From: Verrucomicrobiales bacterium
GTDB taxonomy: Bacteria > Verrucomicrobiota > Verrucomicrobiia > Verrucomicrobiales > DEV007
Direction of reading: 5' to 3'
NCBI GenBank assembly: GCA_022424805.1
Contig: JAKMGR010000437.1
Span: 1-5,713 of the forward strand
Length of the DNA: 5,713 bases
Of the stretch, positions 1-5,172 are shown one piece after another (position 1 is the stretch's first letter; each line of letters starts with the position of its first letter). The position numbers and the translations under genes were made by a program. The notes below the pieces were generated by a model. It was not told where the DNA came from, ran no database searches, and saw only the letters and a program-made list of their open reading frames with translations.

Positions 1-258
1 ATCGATGAAGAGTATACCTTTGAGCGTCTCACCCAGAAGGACGATGCCGTGCACGAGCAATTGGAGGCGCAGGAGAAAGCGCTCAATGGAGAAGACGGAG
101 CGATCATGCAGTTGGTCTCCATCGAAAGCGGAGAATCCAATCAGCGCCTCGACCTGGAGAGTCCTCCGGTGTGGGACGGAATGGCAGTAGCAAGAGGAAA
201 GCTCTTTGTCGCTGGCGAAGACGGCAAAGTGAGGTGCTTTGCCTCGGTGGCGGAGTGA
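1..258 (+). CDS. PQQ-like beta-propeller repeat protein, C-terminal fragment
   Basis: An open frame runs from the first base to a TGA at 256-258. It gives the last 85 residues of a protein whose start lies outside the window. The final 35 residues have the strand pattern of a PQQ/WD-like propeller blade: an S-P-P-V-W-D-G-M-A stretch, then G-K-L-F-V-A-G-E-D-G-K-V-R-C-F, where small residues and a Gly-Asp-Gly turn separate two beta strands. Before that is a charged, probably helical stretch rich in Glu, Gln and Lys (about residues 8-32), which could be an insertion between blades. Such proteins are usually periplasmic or outer-membrane-associated and act as binding scaffolds or quinoprotein-like enzymes; no catalytic residue can be judged from this piece. 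The stop lies 18 bases before the next gene on the same strand, so co-transcription is likely. The family call rests on one blade only. Confidence 0.65.
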   Translation: MDEEYTFERLTQKDDAVHEQLEAQEKALNGEDGAIMQLVSIESGESNQRLDLESPPVWDGMAVARGKLFVAGEDGKVRCFASVAE

Positions 259-276
259 TCGCGTTGCAGGTTGGAT

Positions 277-1083
277 ATGATCTGGAACCAAAAACCGGAG
301 CTCCGAGTCTGGCTTCTTTCGGGCATGCTATTCTTAGCATGCCTCAGCGAGGGGCTTGCCTGTTCGATTCCTGTTTTCCGCTATGCACTGGATCGCTGGG
401 AGGGAAAGTCCAATCCAGATAATGCCGCTTCTCATGCGCTCTACGAAGAAATCGCGGATCGCATTCTTTCCGGTGATTCGGCTGTGTTTGTTCAGATCGA
501 TGGCCCGAACTCGGAAAAAAACGACGCCTGTTTTGAGCATCTAGCTTCCCGCTTGAAGTTTTTTCAGTCGGTTGCTGAATTGCCAATCATTGATCCAAAT
601 GATCCCAGCAGCCAACTGGGACCCGGACCTGAGCTGGAACTCAGGTTCTCCGCGATTCGGATTTCACAAACTGATCCTGCCGTGTCTGAATTAGCAGGAC
701 CCAAGCTGGCCGAACTCCCGAAAGATGAACCATGGGTCATCCCGGTTTTTGGTCGTGGCAGGGTGTTGGGCGCGTGGCCGGAGAGCTTGATGGATGCAGA
801 AGGTATTGACGAAATCTGTCACTACCTCACCGGGGCCTGCTCTTGCCAGGTGAAGCAGCAGAACCCAGGTTGGGATTTGACGATGAACGTCGACTGGGAG
901 GCACGATTGTGGGCTGCTCAAGAAGAAAATGATCAGACACCCGAGCCTAATGAGCCAACATTATCGACTGACGAACCCGCAGAGGTTGTTTACGGTAAGG
1001 AGCCTTCACGCAATAAGTTGCTGCCCTTTCTTGGTGCGGCGCTTTTGCTGATAGGAGGATATTTTTTACTTCGAAGAAAATGA
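277..1083 (+). CDS. Secreted, C-terminally membrane-anchored protein of unknown function (copy A, short form)
   Basis: This is a 268-residue protein with no function I can name. The start is taken as ATG 277; a TTG at 271 is in frame, but it abuts the AGG at 268-270 that sits well placed for 277. Residues 1-28 look like a signal peptide: Lys6 and Arg10, then a hydrophobic stretch ending G-L-A before Cys29. The mature form would begin C-S-I-P-V-F-R-Y-A-L-D-R-W. Later landmarks are I-P-V-F-G-R-G-R near residues 157-164, G-A-C-S-C at 186-190, N-P-G-W-D-L just after it, an acidic Pro/Glu/Thr-rich linker, and a C-terminal hydrophobic helix (about 249-265) ending R-R-K. This suggests a type I topology with the body outside the cytoplasmic membrane. 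The same landmarks occur in the opposite-strand gene at 2526-3578, but this copy lacks about 75-80 residues after the N-terminal motif. Its stop overlaps the next start (ATGA), indicating translational coupling with the binding protein at 1080. Confidence 0.85.
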   Translation: MIWNQKPELRVWLLSGMLFLACLSEGLACSIPVFRYALDRWEGKSNPDNAASHALYEEIADRILSGDSAVFVQIDGPNSEKNDACFEHLASRLKFFQSVAELPIIDPNDPSSQLGPGPELELRFSAIRISQTDPAVSELAGPKLAELPKDEPWVIPVFGRGRVLGAWPESLMDAEGIDEICHYLTGACSCQVKQQNPGWDLTMNVDWEARLWAAQEENDQTPEPNEPTLSTDEPAEVVYGKEPSRNKLLPFLGAALLLIGGYFLLRRK

Positions 1084-2291
1084 GAAAAGCAATAGGTGGT
1101 CTCCTCGTTCTAGCCGCACTCGGTCTCCTGGCGTATGCCTTTTTCAAACCCAAAGCTCCCCCGGTGAATTTGCGGGTGAAATGCCCCGAAGCCTGGGCGG
1201 CAAACCTGCAGGTCGCCGCGCAGCAATATGAGCGGGATTATGGGGCACAGATTCAGATCGAAGATTCGTTAAGCATCGAGCCAGCCGATCTCGTGCTCGG
1301 CCTCGCGGATTCATTGCAGCATCCGAAAAAGAATGGGGACATCAAGGAAACGATTGCCTTTGCCAAAGAGGGAGAGAAGGACGTGCAGGCGGCTGTCCCA
1401 TCCGATTGCCGGCAGCCAAGCGAGGCTCTGAAATTTGCGCGCTATCTGGCCGCGCCGGAAACCGGGTCGTCTGCTTTCACTGGTTCTCCGTTGCAGCATG
1501 TTCCTGGAGATTCCTGGAAGGAAAAACCGGAATTGATTCTCTACAGCGGAGGTGTGAACCGCCCCGCCGTTGAGGAGTTGCTCGAAAACTTCGCCGAACG
1601 CGAAGGTATTGATTTGACCAGTGTTTTTAATGGGTGCGGCGTTCTCTGTTCCGCGATGCAAACGATGACGGACTCAGAAAATCCGCGTTTCCCCGACGCT
1701 TACTACGCATGTGACCTCTGCTTTATTCCTCCTGTGGCCGAGCATTTCAGCGAAGTGGTTCTACTGACAGAAACCGATATTGGAATTGCCGTTCCGATCG
1801 AGAACCCGCATGGAATCAAGACACTCGCTGACTTGGCGAAGCCCGGTCTCAAGGTTGGATTGTGCAACCAGAAGCAATCCACGCTCGGGTATATGACGGC
1901 AGGAATTTTGAAGTCATCCAGTCTCGATACGGCGATTCGGAAAAACATGGCGGTGGAGGTTCCGACTGCTGACTTCCTGATTACTCAGTTGAGGTCCGAT
2001 GCTCTCGACGCGGCGATCGTCTACCGGGTGAATGCCGAGCTGCAGAAAGAAGAAATTCATTTCATCAAGATTGATCACGAGGGAGCAAGAGCCGTGCAGC
2101 CGTTCTCGGTTCGCAGCGACAGTGAAAAACGACAGTTGGCAAATCGTCTTCAGGACCACTTTCTCGCACATCCCGAAGCTTTTACCGAAACGGGATTCAT
2201 CTGGCGTGGCGATCAGGGAGCCGTGAAAAGTTCCGAGATCGAGATTCCAGAGTGGTTGCGAGTCGCGCCACCGGCTTCTGAGAAGAAGTAG
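1080..2291 (+). CDS. Membrane-anchored tandem ModA-like (type 2 periplasmic binding) protein
   Basis: This 403-residue protein starts at an ATG overlapping the previous stop (ATGA, 1080-1083). AGGAGG at 1053-1058 is too far upstream to be its ribosome site, so coupled translation is likely. Residues 5-22 form a hydrophobic helix after M-R-K, either an uncleaved anchor or a signal sequence without a lipobox. Residues 30-145 resemble one ModA lobe: an opening strand and helix (L-R-V-K-C-P-E-A-W and Y-E-R-D-Y-G), then directly a C-terminal-lobe pattern, P-S-E-A-L-K-F-A-R-Y-L-A-A-P-E-T-G. Residues 150-390 form a fuller domain that opens L-I-L-Y-S-G-G-V and carries F-N-G-C-G-V-L-C (183-190), P-D-A-Y-Y-A-C-D-L-C (205-214), G-I-A-V-P (234-238), K-V-G-L-C (257-261) and D-A-A-I-V-Y. 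These positions match the oxyanion-binding loops of ModA-type proteins, but with cysteines added. It probably binds a small anion or metal species outside the membrane. The ligand is not deducible, and no permease is adjacent on this side. Confidence 0.8.
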   Translation: MRKAIGGLLVLAALGLLAYAFFKPKAPPVNLRVKCPEAWAANLQVAAQQYERDYGAQIQIEDSLSIEPADLVLGLADSLQHPKKNGDIKETIAFAKEGEKDVQAAVPSDCRQPSEALKFARYLAAPETGSSAFTGSPLQHVPGDSWKEKPELILYSGGVNRPAVEELLENFAEREGIDLTSVFNGCGVLCSAMQTMTDSENPRFPDAYYACDLCFIPPVAEHFSEVVLLTETDIGIAVPIENPHGIKTLADLAKPGLKVGLCNQKQSTLGYMTAGILKSSSLDTAIRKNMAVEVPTADFLITQLRSDALDAAIVYRVNAELQKEEIHFIKIDHEGARAVQPFSVRSDSEKRQLANRLQDHFLAHPEAFTETGFIWRGDQGAVKSSEIEIPEWLRVAPPASEKK

Positions 2292-2294
2292 TAG
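2289..2294 (+). other. Tandem TAG stop codons
   Basis: The tandem binding-protein gene ends in two consecutive in-frame TAG codons, seen directly. The second would catch read-through of the first. Confidence 0.6.
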
Positions 2295-2360
2295 TTGTGG
2301 GTCTGTTAAATCGGGCTTCCTCCTGCCACTCGCGATACTCGAACGCATCCCCTGTTGCTT

Positions 2361-2373
2361 GCCTCTTGGAGGC
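2361..2373. repeat. Small inverted repeat, GCCTC-TTG-GAGGC
   Basis: A perfect 5-base-pair stem with a 3-base loop, about 70 bases after the stop of the tandem binding-protein gene. No T-tract follows. It is a weak candidate for a transcript-end structure. Confidence 0.35.
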
Positions 2374-2438
2374 CGGGTTGTGCGGTCTGATATCAATGGG
2401 CGCTCATTCCGAGGTCACAGATCTCAGCCACAGTTCCC

Positions 2439-2451
2439 GGGGCGTCGCCCC
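2439..2451. repeat. Small GC-rich inverted repeat, GGGGC-GTC-GCCCC
   Basis: A perfect 5-base-pair G/C stem with a 3-base loop. It is the strongest hairpin of the gap by composition and lies roughly midway between the two convergent stops. There is no T-tract on either side. A role in bidirectional termination is inference. Confidence 0.4.
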
Positions 2452-2503
2452 TTGGCCAGTTTGACGTCGGACCTTAGGGCCTCGAAGGCGGAGATCTGCA
2501 GGG

Positions 2504-2518
2504 CAACCACTTCGGTTG
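2504..2518 (-). terminator. Possible weak terminator hairpin after copy B
   Basis: CAACC and GGTTG form a 5-base-pair stem around a 5-base loop, starting 8 bases beyond the stop of the minus-strand gene. Position and orientation suit a terminator. The stem is short and the following minus-strand bases (CCCTGCAG) are not T-rich, so support is weak. Confidence 0.25.
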
Positions 2519-2525
2519 TCTCGGT

Positions 2526-3578
2526 CTATTCTTTCCTGATGAAAAAATACAGCCCGCCGATCAGCAGGAGAGCAATCACGACGCCTAAAGCGAGAGATCG
2601 CATCGTGTCACTTTCTTCTTTGGTGCCTTTGATCTCGACGGTTTCAGGTACCGGCTCCGCGGCTTTCGTCAGTGTCGTCACAGTCGCTTCGTCAGCACCG
2701 GACCAGTCTGCTGTGATGAGCAAATCCATCCCGGGGTTGCCTTCCTTTACTTCGCAGGAACATGCTCCGCACAGATAAGCGCTGTAGTCCAGGATGTTAC
2801 TTTCGCTGATGCCCTTTCCGATCATGGGTTCGAGAAAGCGCCCTCGTCCGAAAACGGGAAATACCATGGGCTGATCAACCAAATCGTGCAGATCGTCCTC
2901 GATGCTGAGCAGCGTGTTCAAGAGAATCGTTTCCGCAGGATCGTCGTGCTGGAGCTCAAGGACAGAGAAGGCAATTTTGAGAGGAATGTCGGCACTCACG
3001 ATGTCCTCGGGATCACCGGAAAAATTTGAAGTAGCAAGGTCGTCGCCTTCCGTAACGACACCTTCGGGAATTTGGATCACCTGCTCAGCGCGCGCCAGAG
3101 TGGTGTCGAGCACTTCGCGGATTCCTTCGTTCGCCTCGGCGTTTTTACCGGGAATGAGAACCCAGATCACGGATTCTCCCGACAGAACCTTTTCCACAAG
3201 GGTCTGTCGCACCGGCGATTGCAGCAAAGCTCCTGCCGTTTCATCAGTGAGCACCCCCTTCCAGACGGGGATGCTTGCAGGATCCGTTTGTCGGGCGTGA
3301 AACAACTCGGCTTGTTTCGCATCGCCTGTTGATTCTATGAAGCGGAGATTGCTTTTTTCCGACTCCTTGAGAATCGACACGGCGGTTGAGTTCATCATTT
3401 CTGCCGAGACTCGCAGCTCATAATGATCAGCAGGCCATCGTTCCAGCGCGTAGCGGAAAACCGGAACCTGACAGGCGAGAAGGTAACCAACGCTGAAAAA
3501 AGCGATCGCCAGCACGGCGAGAAGGGCGGAGACAGTTTTGCTTCGAATCTTCGAGACTAACCTCATTGCGTCCAGCAT
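2526..3578 (-). CDS. Secreted, C-terminally membrane-anchored protein of unknown function (copy B, long form)
   Basis: This 350-residue protein is a diverged paralogue of the product of 277-1083. Start ATG 3576-3578 is used; an in-frame ATG four codons later (3564-3566) with GGA just upstream is an equally reasonable start. Residues 1-35 are a signal sequence (Arg6, Lys10, Arg12, Lys14, then a long hydrophobic core) ending L-L-A before Cys36, which could be a lipidation site or only a cleavage neighbour. The mature form begins C-Q-V-P-V-F-R-Y-A-L-E-R-W. Next comes a region of about 80 residues absent from copy A: a short strand Y-E-L-R-V, a helix, a strand L-R-F-I-E, then I-P-V-W-K-G. Its alternating order is loosely thioredoxin-like, but no CxxC is present. 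The shared part follows: V-L-S-G-E-S-V-I-W-V, F-P-V-F-G-R-G-R, C-G-A-C-S-C (270-275), N-P-G-M-D-L-L. An acidic Thr/Glu-rich linker and a C-terminal helix (about 328-347) ending R-K-E complete a type I membrane layout. The gene stands alone on the minus strand, divergent from the MoeB-like gene. Confidence 0.85.
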   Translation of the reverse strand: MLDAMRLVSKIRSKTVSALLAVLAIAFFSVGYLLACQVPVFRYALERWPADHYELRVSAEMMNSTAVSILKESEKSNLRFIESTGDAKQAELFHARQTDPASIPVWKGVLTDETAGALLQSPVRQTLVEKVLSGESVIWVLIPGKNAEANEGIREVLDTTLARAEQVIQIPEGVVTEGDDLATSNFSGDPEDIVSADIPLKIAFSVLELQHDDPAETILLNTLLSIEDDLHDLVDQPMVFPVFGRGRFLEPMIGKGISESNILDYSAYLCGACSCEVKEGNPGMDLLITADWSGADEATVTTLTKAAEPVPETVEIKGTKEESDTMRSLALGVVIALLLIGGLYFFIRKE

Positions 3579-3664
3579 GTCATGATATCCAGATGCGGCA
3601 ACGGCGCATTTTCGGGCTTTATTCTTTGTTCATTTCGAAAACGGGGTTCTACTCTGGTTCGGAA
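3579..3664. promoter_or_regulatory. Divergent intergenic region, likely promoters in both directions
   Basis: These 86 bases separate the start of the minus-strand membrane protein from the start of the MoeB-like gene, so they should hold promoters for both. The middle is AT-richer than the flanks. It includes an 8-base palindrome, TTTCGAAA, at 3633-3640, a possible but unproven operator. A poor sigma-70-like match on the plus strand (TTGTTC 3626-3631, TACTCT 3650-3655, 18-base spacer) would put transcription start nearly at the ATG, so I do not assert it. No molybdate-repressor (ModE) operator is recognisable by eye. Confidence 0.4.
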
Positions 3665-4408
3665 ATGGAAACCCTGACGGAACAAGATCGCGCGATCTAC
3701 GAATGGCAAATCGACGTCCCCGGATTCGGTGAGGCGGGACAGTCCGCCTTGCGCGGCGCGACCGCGCTGGTCTCGCGTGTCGGTGGATTGGGCGGCCCGC
3801 TCTGCTTTTCCCTCGCCGCAGCCGGTATAGGAAAGCTCGTGATTGCTCACGCTGGCGAATTGCGCCTCGACGATTTGAATCGCCAGATCCTGATGACCTT
3901 TGACGGAGTTGGTGAACCGAGAAGCGAAAGTATCGAAGCGACGCTGAAACGCTTCAATCCGAACGTTGAACTGGTCGTCGTTCCGGAAAATATCAGCCCG
4001 GAAAATATCGAAAAAATCACGGAGGGGGTGGATATCATCTTTTCTGCCGCACCATTGTTCGAAGAGAGATTCCTGATGAATCAAGCCAGCGTCGATCGCA
4101 AGATTCCCCTCGTCGATTGCGCGATGTACAATATGGAAGGTCGAATCCTCTCCATCGTTCCTGGCGAGACGGCATGTCTCAATTGTCTTTACCCGGAAGT
4201 GCCTGAGCAATGGAAACGCCGCTTCCCGGTGATCGGTGCGGTATCGGCTCTTGCTGCGAACATGGGTGCGATCGAGGGTATTAAATTGCTCTCTGGTCTT
4301 CCCGAATCGCAGGCCGGAAAAATGCTCTATTTCGATAGCGCGACAATGAATTTTCGAACCATTCAAATCAAACGAAACTACAAATGCAAAGTGTGTGGTC
4401 ATCTATAG
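3665..4408 (+). CDS. MoeB/ThiF/HesA-family protein with altered ATP site
   Basis: This 247-residue protein has the E1-like (ThiF/MoeB) Rossmann fold throughout. Family members adenylate the C-terminus of a ubiquitin-like sulfur carrier, MoaD in the case of MoeB, for molybdopterin synthesis in the cytoplasm. Start ATG 3665 is chosen over ATG 3593 and TTG 3566. From it the sequence aligns without gaps to E. coli MoeB (recalled sequence) over about the first 95 residues, total length is similar, and it does not overlap the divergent gene. Visible features are V-G-G-L-G-G at 39-44, D-L-N-R-Q at 70-74, M-E-G at 157-159, Cys171/Cys174 (C-L-N-C) and Cys241/Cys244 (C-K-V-C-G) forming the Cys4 zinc site, and the late helix I-E-G-I-K-L-L-S-G. 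Residues expected at the ATP site are changed: Trp14 for Arg14, Arg38 for the first Gly of GxGxxG, His62 for Asp62, Pro130 for Asp130; Arg73 is kept and Lys86 is Arg. It could be a divergent enzyme subfamily or a non-adenylating scaffold. The last 25 bases overlap the next gene. Confidence 0.85.
   Translation: METLTEQDRAIYEWQIDVPGFGEAGQSALRGATALVSRVGGLGGPLCFSLAAAGIGKLVIAHAGELRLDDLNRQILMTFDGVGEPRSESIEATLKRFNPNVELVVVPENISPENIEKITEGVDIIFSAAPLFEERFLMNQASVDRKIPLVDCAMYNMEGRILSIVPGETACLNCLYPEVPEQWKRRFPVIGAVSALAANMGAIEGIKLLSGLPESQAGKMLYFDSATMNFRTIQIKRNYKCKVCGHL
3983..4009 (+). repeat. Short in-frame direct repeat in the MoeB-like gene
   Basis: The 12-base unit CCGGAAAATATC occurs at 3983-3994 and 3998-4009, a 15-base period. 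It encodes P-E-N-I-S followed by P-E-N-I-E in the loop before residue 120. It looks like a small in-frame duplication in a tolerant surface loop. Confidence 0.6.
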
Positions 4409-5172
4409 CAAAATTTGCCAGCGTGGCAGTCTTCTTCGCCCTGTTCTCAGGGTGTAGTGAATCTGAACCTCGCGATGAACTTGTGATGTTTTGTGCTGCC
4501 GGCATGAAAGCCCCGGTCAGCCGCATCGCCGAGCAATACGAAAAAGAGAAGGGGGTAACCATCCAATTGCAGTTCGCCGGATCAGGAACCTTGCTCAGCA
4601 ATCTCCAGATCGCTCCCGGCGATATCTATCTCGCAGCCGATTCAAGTTACATGGATGAGGCGAGTAAACGCGACCTCATCACCGAGACCTTCGCTGTTGC
4701 TGAAATGAAGGCCGGGCTCGGGGTGCCTGACGGAAATCCGAAGCAGCTGAAATCGCTCTCCGATATCGGGAAGGCCGATGTTCGAGTCGCGATTGGAAAT
4801 CCAGAGGCAGCATCGATCGGCCGCTTTACAAAGAAAATCATGACCCAGCACGGAGCATGGGAAGGGTTCGAACCAACCGCTCTGTTTCCGACCGTGAACG
4901 AGTTGGCGAATGCGATCAAACTCAACACAGTCGATGCGGTGATTCTCTGGGACGCGATCGCCCACCAGTATCCGGAAATTGATTTTGTTGCTTTGCCGGA
5001 ATTCGATGCGGAGATCAAGGACGTGGCTATTGCCGTGACGAAGTCAGCCAAGCAAGCGGACCTGGCCCGGGAATTCTGTCTCTACCTTTCAGCGAGTGAC
5101 AAGGGCGGTGTCATTTTCGAGGAGGAAGGCTACACGATTTCATCCAACAAGCAGAATGGGCAGAGCGAGTAG
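4384..5172 (+). CDS. modA: Molybdate/tungstate-type ABC transporter substrate-binding lipoprotein (ModA-like)
   Basis: This 262-residue protein opens with a signal sequence (Lys10, hydrophobic core) ending L-F-S-G-C, a lipobox that would lipidate Cys24. The mature ModA-type domain follows in family order: F-C-A-A-G-M-K near the start, Y-E-K-E-K-G-V, the F-A-G-S-G-T-L-L loop, G-D-I-Y-L-A-A-D, L-S-D-I-G-K-A-D-V-R-V-A-I-G-N-P-E, D-A-V-I-L-W-D-A-I, and near the C-terminus A-R-E-F-C-L-Y-L-S-A then E-E-E-G-Y. Family members capture molybdate or tungstate outside the membrane and pass it to ModB. Some ligand loops differ from E. coli ModA: G-M for the Ser region near the start, and L-W-D where E. 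coli has V-Y-G-S. Substrate within the oxyanion group is therefore uncertain. ATG 4384 lies inside the end of the MoeB-like gene (25-base overlap) with no clear Shine-Dalgarno, so coupled translation is likely. The permease start overlaps its own end by 17 bases. Confidence 0.85.
   Translation: MQSVWSSIAKFASVAVFFALFSGCSESEPRDELVMFCAAGMKAPVSRIAEQYEKEKGVTIQLQFAGSGTLLSNLQIAPGDIYLAADSSYMDEASKRDLITETFAVAEMKAGLGVPDGNPKQLKSLSDIGKADVRVAIGNPEAASIGRFTKKIMTQHGAWEGFEPTALFPTVNELANAIKLNTVDAVILWDAIAHQYPEIDFVALPEFDAEIKDVAIAVTKSAKQADLAREFCLYLSASDKGGVIFEEEGYTISSNKQNGQSE

Larger units (their letters stand above)
2292..2525. other. Convergent intergenic gap with small hairpins
   Basis: These 234 bases lie between the stops of two convergent genes. 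I see no convincing coding frame. Three short inverted repeats occur (2361-2373, 2439-2451, 2504-2518). None is followed by a run of T on either strand, so they are not textbook intrinsic terminators, though they could slow or stop transcription from both sides. The frames that cross the gap are out-of-phase continuations from the flanking genes. Confidence 0.6.

Noticed and set aside
838..846. C-S-C motif as a heme or thioredoxin site
   Set aside because: There is no CxxCH and no CxxC in this stretch. Two cysteines one residue apart do not match either site.
1914..2396. Minus-strand open frame of 160 codons
   Set aside because: It is antisense to the conserved end of the tandem binding protein and continues into the gap with a basic, low-sense composition.
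2361..2518. Three hairpins as a repeat array or CRISPR-like structure
   Set aside because: The three stems differ in sequence and spacing and share no repeat unit.
2359..2778. Plus-strand open frame of 139 codons across the intergenic gap
   Set aside because: More than half is antisense to the conserved C-terminus of copy B. It is Ser/Arg-rich with no domain pattern.
2902..3332. Overlapping plus-strand open frames inside copy B
   Set aside because: They are shadows opposite a gene supported by a paralogue, with no start context or recognisable motif.
3626..3655. Possible sigma-70 promoter (TTGTTC, 18 bases, TACTCT)
   Set aside because: Both hexamers match poorly and transcription would begin almost at the ATG. 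I keep only the general statement that the region should hold promoters.
3566..3664. N-terminal extension of the MoeB-like protein from TTG 3566 or ATG 3593
   Set aside because: The added residues have no family counterpart, and TTG 3566 would overlap the divergent gene start. ATG 3665 gives the usual MoeB/ThiF N-terminus.
3563..4402. Long minus-strand open frame of 279 codons
   Set aside because: It lies antisense to the MoeB-like gene, whose protein has clear family motifs. The minus-strand translation is rich in His, Arg and Phe and resembles no family I know.
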